From assembly GCA_964035795.1 (NCBI GenBank), contig OZ038323.1, positions 3,429,381 through 3,493,380 of the forward strand: a DNA stretch of 64,000 nt, in the 5' to 3' direction. This document shows positions 54,760 through 64,000 of this stretch, one piece after another (the stretch's first letter is position 1; each line of letters opens with the position of its first letter). The notes beneath the pieces are model-generated. The model searched no databases. It worked only from the letters and a program-made list of their open reading frames with translations, and had not been told where the DNA came from. Made by a program: the position numbers and the translations under genes. The DNA is from Pterobdella sp. o SKG-2022 (Eukaryota > Annelida > Clitellata > Hirudinida > Piscicolidae).

Positions 54760-55371
54760 ACGTCTAAAAATAATAAAGATTTTAATACCTTATGAATTTA
54801 ATTCAATTAAATGTGATCAATGTATAAACTTACGTTTGAAAAGTTGTAAACATCAACGTATTGACACCGAAAATGAAAATAAAGACGAATATATAATGAT
54901 AGTAAGGGCAAACATATATACACGTAAACATCTCTAAAAATATCTTTAGTTATATAAGATGCGTTACCATTCTGTGCTAATATTTAATGGTTGTTATTTT
55001 TCTTGTAGCTGAAGGTTCAGCCATAGTCTTTTATAATGGATTTCATAGTTATTTAATCATAATCGAGGGTTTGCATTTATAATTATGAGTTATAAAAATA
55101 ACTTATTGTTATTATTCTTATTCTTTGTATTTATTTTTATTATTCTTGTTCTTGAGGTTGCGCTTCTATTTCTGATCTAGCTTCTTCAGTTGAAACTGCC
55201 TGGAAACCGTTCTGTGTGGTTGTAATACATTATGTACGACTAGATTACCTTCCTATAAAGCTTCATAGTTTAGAGGGATTCCTTACAGATATATTTTTTT
55301 TGTATTCTGTGTAATATCGAAAAATAGTATAGTGAAGAATCAAGTGAAATACTATTTAATACATCTAATAA
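54760..55371. other. Intergenic spacer between convergent genes
   Basis: A/T-rich; AATAAA occurs at about 54753-54758 overlapping the mS26 stop, and AATAAAG follows at about 54771. No exon or repeat seen. Confidence 0.5.
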
Positions 55372-58300
55372 TTATAGATCTTTAGATAGGAAATAAGTGA
55401 TGAGAGTTTGACTTTTATCGACATGATCACGATATGTGTTGAACAACGTTATATTAACCGTTTTATCGTCTGTCGATTCATCATCTTCTATACGCTGGCC
55501 CTGATGCAAAAATAAAAAACTCAATAGCTAATAATAGAAACTTTTATAGGTAGTTATGAATAAACATTAACTACGTCATTAGAAGTTATAAATAGATTAT
55601 ACAAGTCTTACAACCTGTATGTTGGAAGGTAGTTTTCCATCGACACTGACAATTGACTGAGGTGAGTGAGAGTATGCCTCGATGTCCACAAACGACTGCA
55701 ATGGATGTCATTATGAAATACTATGTCTTACCAATTGTCATCTGATTGAGTTACAACTAATAATGCATTTTTATGTTAACACTGCCTTGAAATAGTTAAC
55801 CCCATCATGCAACATGGCCCGTGACAACACTACCAAAGAACACACTTTTTTATAGGCAAGGTAGGCCCTCCAGAAGTTAGCAGCAAGCACCTTCTTTTTC
55901 CTTTTCAGCACAGGGTTTTTGAGTCCATCCTCCTTTGAAAACAAAACCTCAGTGCGCACCAGGTCATCCTATAAGGTTGAGTGCTATGATATGTATGACA
56001 TGGGTATCCTTATAAAAAGCAAAATAACTCACGAATTTACTACCACTATATAGATCTTTAATATTATTGTTATCATAGTTCATATATGGATGTGAACAAG
56101 CCGTTATGAACCTTGAGCGAAGAGAGGAGCATGTACATGGATTGGATAGAGGCTGTCAGTTTCTCTACCACGTTCCATGCATTGCCACTCTCCAAATGAG
56201 GCACCTATCCATACAATAATAACAACCATAATAATACCAACATCAATAATAATACCAAAAACGGTATAATAATCACTCAATAATCATAGTAATTTCGCTA
56301 GCAACGAATGATAGTGTACCTTCTCATGTAGCTTCACTCCTGCCAAAGCCTCCAATGTTATTGAAGAGTTCTTGTGAGTGTCTCCTGTGGTGTTGGTGGG
56401 TAGATTGATGTATGAGCAGGGGTTAGGTATTGATTGAAAGATAGGTGGATCAAAAAGATAAGTAAAAATAAATAATTTTTTAGAGCCATCTATGTATCTT
56501 TTTTTAATTCTACTTTCTTGATATTTATCGTAAAATGAGGAAGGTTTAAGATAAATTTATTTTTTCAAAAAATTAAAATTTTTGAGAAAGAAAATTGAAA
56601 TAAGAAGATAGAAACAAATATATAAAAAAATAGATAAAAATCATTATCGTTTTGCATCCTTTTTCATGCTATATGGGTTATAAAGGTAGATATTAAGTAC
56701 GAGGTTAGAAATATATGAAGATGAAAATACAGATACTACACTTTTGAGCTTAGCCATTAGGCCGAGAAGCGAAAATACAGATATAAAAAAATAGATAAAT
56801 AAATGTATATAAAGTTAGATATATGGGCAAATGATTAGACAGACCTGATTGAGCAACCTTCTTGACCACGGGAGTGGAGGTGACAGGCTTGTTGTTCAAC
56901 CTACGTGATGTTCAACATTATAATTCAACTTTACATTCTCAACACTACATGGTGTTCAACCTCATAACTCAATAATACATTCTCAACACTACATGATGTT
57001 CAACATTATAACTCAACAATACATTTTCAACACCACATAGAGATGAACCAAGCTTTGTTTCAAACATTCATCAGATGGCCAATATGTTTTAAATAAAATG
57101 TTGTTAAATGTTTATATAAAGTATTTAATACCTTGGTCTTCCTTTGGGTCGTTTGAATGATGGAGGCATTTCAACCTGGTAACATTACCACATGATGGTT
57201 AATCTACATACCCCTTCACAAGTTTTTTACTATACTAATGATTTATGACAAGGTTGGTCTACATATGTCTACACAATTTCTCAATAACTACTGATAAATG
57301 GTATGATTAAACATATCGAAAATTTCAGTTTATTGAAAAGCCATAAAGGCATCTAAATTCTCCTCGTTTTAAATATTATGAAAATCAAGAAATAGTTGGA
57401 TTAGAGATACATAAAATGTCTGAAAAAATTATTACCAACTTAGTATTATCATAATATAACATAACATTGAGACGACAAGAACCAACTTTGACGACGTCAC
57501 TCCGGTTCATGGCAACCACTTTCCCATCAGAAGTGGAAATGTACAAAAATTCTTTGTCTTCCTTTTTATCGCCCTCTTTTTCTTCTGTTTCGACTACTTT
57601 TTCCGTCCCCTCTTCTATTTTAGTTTTTTGATCATTATTTTTAGCGCCTTTTTTTTCTATTAAAGCCTCGTAAGTTAGTTCTTCTATAGGTATTATTTTA
57701 GGTTGCCTCTGTAGTAATGACGTTTTAGTATAAATAGCTTGAATATCTTTATATTTCAGAAACATAAAAATTGTAAAGTCAAAAAAATTGAAAAAAACCT
57801 TTGGATAAAAAAATCGAACTATAATAATATAATAAACGAACAATCAAATCACCAACCAACCAATCCCATCACACCTTGGTATACTTGCGCTTCTTGGGCA
57901 CAGGGTTTTCGACATCATCATCATCATCCTCATCAACACCCAGGTTGTCATCTTCATCCTCACCAAAATCATCATCAAGATCTTCTGTAGACACGTCAGC
58001 GTTCTTCAATGTCATCTCACACATGTTCATGAGGCCTTTGTAGTATTTTTTTTAATTTTAAAATAAAACTTTTACAAAATTTCGATATTTTTCGGAATAT
58101 TTAAACTAAATCAAATTTTTTTTTGAAATTTGTTAATTGCAAAAATTTAGTAATCAAATGCAAAGATTTGGAAGTCAATTGCAAAACCCTATATTTATTA
58201 TTGTTTTCATTGAATAAAAATTAGTATATTATTGTATTATCTTATAATATGAATCAATCAAGCAAATCCTTTTTATAGCCCGTTTTACTTTACCAAAAGC

Positions 58301-60314
58301 ACAACCCTTGGTAAAGGAAAACGGGCTATAAAAAGGATTTGATTGATTGATTGATATTATAGAATTATTTTATCACCATTATTACTGTATCAAATTATTA
58401 TTCTAAGTGCCATTCAAGTATTAAAATGACCATACTAATATCATAAGGAACTATGTGCAAACCTTGTATAGGTTCAGGATTACAGACATAACACTGCCAC
58501 TTCTGCTCAGGTCCTGGTGATTGTAATGACCATTGTAGTGTGCCAATAATTTTTATTAATGATGAGTAAGTAAATCGAGCATTTGGTCACCCCTAGCTGG
58601 AGTTTTAGTTGCGTAATTGATTGGTTTCACAGGGCTACTCCATGATGGATGTATTAGAAAACACTAAGAATATAAAGAAAATGTATCATCAAACCACACT
58701 TACACACACTTAAAAATGAAGAAAATTAAGATTGAAAAATGAAAAAAAACACAATAAAAAAAAATATTTTTAATACTAAAACATTAAAAAAAACTAGAAA
58801 ATGAAACACACAAACACAGAGACCCATACCAGCATTGAGAATGATGGAGAGGTGTTTCCTGCCCAGATTCCTTCTGATGCACTCATTGCAGAAGACATTG
58901 TGGCAGAAATCACAGCAGATCAGGTCACCTTCCAATGCACACCACCTGTGTGAGATTAGCACTGTTATTATTAATATAACTATTTTTCCAACTTTTTTAT
59001 ATCTTATTTCATGCTATGAAACAAAAGACGTTAAACGAATAACAAAATTGATAATAATGATAATTATTGATTTTTTTTTGTTTATAAATTTTCATAGCCT
59101 AAAATGCTCCGAAGTTTTTTCATTTGGGTAATATTTTATTGTCATTGAAAAATTTTTTTAACCTATTATTATTGAAGAATTTTCAAAACATCCACCCCTA
59201 TTATTATTATTATTGATACTTGTTTATATATTTTTTAATATTTTTATTACTATGATTGTTCTAGATATTATTATAATTATGTATATAAATTGTTTTTTCC
59301 ATATTTGTTTAGATGCTAGTTGGCAGCACACACAAGCTTCCATGCATTATCAATCTTACTATCTAATGCATTATTAATGAGGTTATTATCTCCTTATTTA
59401 TGCAGTGTCAGCCCAAACCAATTTTATACTTATATATGAAACATCAATATTATTATATTGAGAATAGTCCTTTAACCTGCAAGCTTCATCCATGCCATCA
59501 TCCCCCCTTTGTATGGGCACCTCATGCTTCATCAAGCATCTCTGAGGTGGGTATTTTTTATCAAGTGACATTTCGATAATATATCGATAATAATTGTTTT
59601 TATGAATGACATTTATAGTGAATATATGAAGCTGTGTTGAATATTTTACTTATGGTCTAGTACTTTATGTGATTGTTCCTGTTTAAAACTACTCAAGCAA
59701 AACACAGATTTTCCTGTTACCAATATATAAAAATTTTTGATACATTTTTAATTATTAAATTAATTTAATCAAATATAATGCACAAAATAATAATACAAAA
59801 TCAGTGCATATATTGTTTTATATATCAATATTGACAGACCATTACAGAAAAACATGGCTAATTTGCATCATTAGTATAAACTTTATATAACACATCATTG
59901 CAATCAGTCACAACACCTTGCATATTAGAACTCCAAGTATTGGATGTTTCTTGAGCCAATCTATGCGATATGCATCCAAACGTTGGTAACAAGCTGTGCA
60001 TACAACTGTGTCTGATGTATCTGTGATGGAAGGTTGCTTATGGAGTGTGTACATGGTTGGAGGTTATGAGATTTTAATAGTTTAAAAATAGTGATTACTT
60101 AAAATAATTTTAATTTTTTATTTGAATATGTTGAAAAATGTTTTTTATTATTATGTTCAGTATATGGAAACTTTACAAGTTATAGTTTTCTAACACAAAG
60201 AATGGAACAAAAAAAATCATTTCTGTAAATAAAAAAAAATGACATAACATAAATGATTAAACGAACGTTTTCGCTTTGAAGCGGATCGATCCTCGGATAC
60301 ATGAAGGATACTCA
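55372..60314 (-). CDS. ATRX-type ADD-domain nuclear protein without SNF2 helicase
   Basis: Exons 60249-60314 (tentative), 59917-60020, 59477-59541, 58830-58945, 58463-58513, 57875-58035, 57487-57708, 57132-57175, 56845-56900, 56320-56384, 56112-56204, 55786-55968, 55615-55695, 55372-55500 are in phase (about 478 codons; the start is missing). The ADD domain spans exons 2-5: VVCTACYQRLDAYRIDWL (GATA-like finger), then DDGMDEACRWCALEGDLICC, DFCHNVFCNECIRRNLGRK and WQCYVCNPEPIQ (PHD-like finger). In ATRX this reads histone H3 with unmodified K4 and trimethylated K9. An acidic patch, a PKKRK nuclear signal, and the AT-hook-like KRPKGRPR follow. The C-terminal third is unrecognised. The gene ends at TAA with no ATPase motor, so it is an ADD-only protein, as Drosophila ADD1 is said to be. 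The intron after 55786 has a GC donor. Confidence 0.85.
58252..58353. repeat. Foldback element, copy D (near-perfect hairpin)
   Basis: Arms 58252-58296 and 58309-58353 pair over 45 bases with two mismatches around a 12-base loop. The arm contains AAATCCTTTTTATAGCCCGT. Non-coding, in an intron of the ADD-domain gene. Sequence differs from copies A-C. Confidence 0.85.
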
Positions 60315-63129
60315 CTGTGTAACGATTTTTAAAAAAATTTTTGCATTCAAAGTTTATGAGTATGATAAAAAATAGTATATGAACAAACTTTGAATTTTCA
60401 ACCACTCAAATATTGTTTAAACGTTCGAAAACGCGTTAAAATTTATTTTGTAAAACGTTATGAGAGCTAGTCGCGATGACTGAAATATTTTTTCAAAAAT
60501 AAATTTTGTTTCAAGTTATAAAAAAATATTTTCATATTTCTTAAAAATTTTTTTAAGTTTATTAAGACCTTTAAAAAATCATAAGTTATTATCTAATATT
60601 ATTTTCTAACCATGTCGCTCTACGATAATTCTTGCTTTCAACGTGTTTCTCCCTATACTAAATCTGCTTTTCCAATTTTCTTTAATAATATTTTTTCTAG
60701 TTATCTCAAATTTTTTTTTATTTACTTCATCTTTTCTAAAAGCAGTAAACGACATTTATCATGAAAGTCTATTGCTCTTCAATTTAGGTGCAACAAAACT
60801 TAGCACCAACGTTACATGTGATTTGAAACTTTATTATACTTTGAAATGAACATGTCGAAATTAATAGCCTTTCTATTTATTTTCAACTTTATGCAGATTT
60901 AAACTTAGTAACAACATGATGTTCTTTTAAATAAAAAGTCAAAAATATTATTTCTCCATTTTCATTTTGAACTATTCACCTAATGTTTTTTAGTCCTCAC
61001 GACATTTAAAAAAATCAACTACACAACAAAATACACTTCCAAACTGGTAATTCAAGTGTTTAAAAATAAGCATCTTTGAGATTGGAATACAACATAATTT
61101 TGAGCTTCATTCTATGATTTTGAGTGCTAATCATTAAAATAAATTTTGTAGAAGTACGCATTAACGAATATTCAACAATGAAAATAAGTTTGATAAAAAT
61201 AACAAAAATAATAAAAAAGAATAATAATAACAAAACAAACATATTAGCATGAGAGTCAGAAGTTCATATTACCAGATCAAGGTTGATCCCTGCAGAATTT
61301 ATGGAACTTCGCTAAAAATTACTAAAAATAAATGGAAATAATCGTTCCAGATGGTGGAGTTTAAAAGCGCATTCCTAAAGCTAAAGGTAACAACCGACGA
61401 AGAAACATGAAGCAATCATAGCAACAGTATAATAGTAACAATAATAATGATAAAGAAAATTTCAATAATAAAAAAGATGAAATCCTAATAGCAAATTTCA
61501 ATGACTGAGAGGAAAGTCTGTGATGCCGTTAACTTTGTGTTGAGATGAAATATAAAGTGGCATTTGGGTTTATTTGAAGCATCTAATACGTATACAAGGA
61601 ACCAAGGGTGATAAAATAATAATTATGGAAAAAATAAGAGAAGAAAAAACAATAATGAAAATCAAAACAACGGTAAGAGCAAAAATAAAATACATTATAA
61701 TAAAATTAGAAGTAAATTACTAACACTGTTGCAGACTTATATTGCCAAATTAATTATCTTAAACAAGCCATAACTGAAATAAATTACTATGAATGAATAA
61801 CTTTCATTTGAACCAACAACTGAAATAAGCTGAATGGGTTATAATCGGTGTTGATTGTATGTATTTTGGAAAGCAGTGATCTAGACATCGATTAATATCG
61901 ACATAAATTAGTTCAGATATGTTTGTGTTTAATTAAAATGAAAATTTATTCTTCCAGAAATATAACAGATAAATAAATATATATAATTTAAAATTATTTT
62001 TTTTTTCTACTAAAAACTAAACATGTTTGAACTATCGTTTAAAACTTTGAAAGTTAATATTTGCTCACCTGCTCAAAAACTAATGGTAAAAATAGCGGTG
62101 GTTCCGAGAGATTAGTGAGTAAATGCATCATTTTTGAATAAAAATCATGAAATTATTAGCATTAATGATGGAAGAAAATTAATAAAAAATAAAAAAAAAG
62201 AATAGCAAAAATAATTTTTGAAAATATCAAAAACATTAGTAAAATGAGAATAACAAAAACCTTTTGATGACTCCAGGTAATAGTTGAGACATAATATAAT
62301 ATGCTAAGGTGGACCAACCATTGATTTACAGAAACAAAATTTAATTAATAAGAGAATAATTTCCGGGTTGAGCTTTCATTAGGCTAGAACAAAATGCCTT
62401 GAAAAAACTCTTTAAAAACTGTATAGGATTCGGGAGTACTCGATAATGTGAGTTTCTCCTTAGAAGTTGTGAAGTTTTAAGTAGATTCTCTGATTGAAAT
62501 AACACAAATGGAGATTAGATTTGGAAGAGAGCTACAACGGTAACTACATTTAAAAAATTTAAAATACCAGAACCATGAAATATTATTGGCTGTAAAATCA
62601 AAAAATTAGAAGTTAATGGGGAAAATACTAAAGAACGATTGAAATAAAAAGGGTGAATTACAATTGAAACTAGTTCATCGCAAAATATATAGCATATTGC
62701 CTGCAATTTACATATTCTACAAAAAAACAATTATGTATTACGTCACAATATGCTATAAATATCAACCTATATAGTTGCTAAAAATATTCTCACGTAGAGT
62801 CCTTATAAATATCCTCCAACGAAGCATTTTAAACAATCATTAAAATAAACTATGTCATATTTGGTTCATTGCTAAAAGACAATTTTGCACCTATAAAAAT
62901 ACTATGGCATATTACGCATAAGTCGTATGGAAGGTTGGGAAGAAGTTGGTGGAAGCATTGAACGAAGGAGAGAAAAAATGAGCTTGTGGCAAGGATGATA
63001 GAGAAATAAAATCCAGAAAAAACTTAATCAAAAATCAGTAATAAAAATCAAATAATTCGCCATTAGATGGTCCAAAAAAAAACATAAAAAGAGTTATAAA
63101 AAACGATAGAAAGAGCAATGAAACAATGA
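60315..63129. other. A/T-rich region without supported features
   Basis: Probably contains the 5' exon(s) and promoter of the ADD-domain gene and the 3' UTR of the SLC41 gene. I found no exon, RNA gene or repeat with usable support. The small ORFs here (for example at 60643 and 62515) are A/T-rich and lack splice or codon evidence. Confidence 0.5.
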
Positions 63130-63829
63130 TCATTTCTTAGGGATGAGGGAGAGGAAGAAGAAGGTGAGAGCAAGAAGAGATGTGCCGAGAAGGTCTCCGA
63201 TGGCGGTGAGATAAGGGATGGATGAGTTGTCTGGGTCGTTTCCTCGAGCCCACAAGAAGTGCACCATGCCGTTGGCTGTGTACAATAGGATGGCTACCTG
63301 AGTTGTGAGAGGAAATGTCACTATTGTTGTTTTATATGGAGTTTGTAAGATAAATTTTGATTCAATGTATTTTGCAATAATCTGTTTATATAGAAGTTCT
63401 ATACATGTCTGAAAAGTTGATGATAGTCTAGTAGTGATGGGTTTTTCCGCTATCAATATTGAAAATGTGAAAATATCAATTGAAAATACCATTCAGACTA
63501 ACCAGTTTAATAATCTTCTATTAATCACTTTTAATCATTCTGTTAATCGCCTCAAGCTATGTAATGTATCCAAAAACCACATAGAAATAACCAACCAAAC
63601 ATAAAGGCAGCCAACCCTCCAAAAAACGGTAAGCAGCCCCGCATAAAGGCAACCTACCTAACGTAACGATAAACTACCTGCATAACAGAAGCAAGGAGGT
63701 AGAGAAGGACAAAGGGTGCAGTGAATGAGAAGTTGCTGGTCTGGTGGAGAAGTTTGATGATGAGCATAAAGGCTAAGTGACCTGGAATCACCATCAACAT
63801 CAACACTCGAGCCGTCCTCGAACTGTTGC
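63130..63829 (-). CDS. SLC41A1: SLC41 family magnesium transporter, C-terminal two exons
   Basis: Exons 63678-63829 and 63130-63297 (stop TGA 63130-63132). The first reads [19 protein letters not shown] and [12 protein letters not shown], the second [20 protein letters not shown] and [18 protein letters not shown]. The motif W-x-x-G-x-D-P-D-N-x-x-I-P-Y-L-T-A-x-G-D-L-L-G-T is the signature of the second MgtE-like half of SLC41A1-3, integral membrane proteins that move Mg2+ (Na+-coupled efflux in SLC41A1). Three hydrophobic segments are visible. The acceptor before 63829 is CACAG, and the remaining exons lie beyond the window end. Which paralogue (A1, A2 or A3) cannot be told from this piece. 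Confidence 0.92.
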
Positions 63830-63979
63830 CTGTGGTGTATGGTTGGTGGTTTAGTGGGTGTGATGCGGTGGTTTAATAGATGTGGTGTGGGGTTTAGTGG
63901 ATGTAAGTTTGGCCTGAGTGGTGCTTAATATGACGATGCTTGGTAAAACGAATGCTGTGGTTTGATACGGGAGATGATT

Positions 63980-64000
63980 TAAATGTAATGTAATTCAGTG
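63980..64000 (-). mobile_element. Edge of a third SINE copy
   Basis: AAATGTAATGTAATTCAGTG at the very end resembles the tail end of the SINE at 38223 (AATGTAACGTAATGCAGTA). Only 20 bases are visible, so this is tentative. Confidence 0.4.

Overview
This is a stretch of an AT-rich animal nuclear genome. Genes are split by short introns, there is a tRNA gene with an intron, and there are LINEs, tRNA-derived SINEs and very long microsatellites. The protein families (F-spondin, CRELD, an ATRX-type ADD protein, SLC41, mS26, a neuropeptide precursor) point to an invertebrate metazoan. Four Kunitz domains in F-spondin and a GGNG/CCHamide-like peptide would suit a protostome, but I cannot name the species. 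Almost every ORF that is long by itself is a repeat shadow. The real genes were read by joining exons across GT-AG boundaries with matching reading phase.

Layout: (a) 1-2134 (+) end of an unrecognised Asn-rich basic protein. (b) 3955-4895 (+) a compact three-exon precursor for a secreted, disulfide-ringed neuropeptide. (c) 5853-10597 (+) adenosine kinase in eleven exons, with a CR1/L2-type LINE tail in one intron. (d) 12527-27983 (+) an unrecognised secreted/type I membrane protein with a huge Asn/His/Asp-rich exon; its introns hold a 1.2 kb GATA array, a GGT/GAT minisatellite, GT arrays and a LINE with a twin-priming-like inversion. (e) 29348-32662 (+) a second receptor-like gene with a ShK domain and a C-terminal membrane helix, interrupted by a 200-base N gap. 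(f) 33035-42931 (-) F-spondin (Reeler, Spondin_N, thrombospondin repeats, four Kunitz domains). (g) 43953-44041 (+) tRNA-Tyr with an intron. (h) 45640-46694 (+) a dead LINE. (i) 47043-52545 (-) a CRELD family ER protein ending in KDEL. (j) 53117-54759 (+) mitochondrial ribosomal protein mS26. (k) 55372-60314 (-) an ADD-domain nuclear protein without the SNF2 motor. (l) 63130-63829 (-) 3' end of an SLC41 magnesium transporter that runs off the window.

These are independent eukaryotic genes, not an operon. Two themes recur. Unrelated proteins carry long in-frame Asn or Asp runs, made by trinucleotide repeats like those in the non-coding DNA. Also, several families of small foldback (hairpin) elements and SINEs are scattered through introns and spacers. 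The most interesting novelty is the neuropeptide precursor, followed by the two neighbouring membrane-protein genes and the ADD-only protein.
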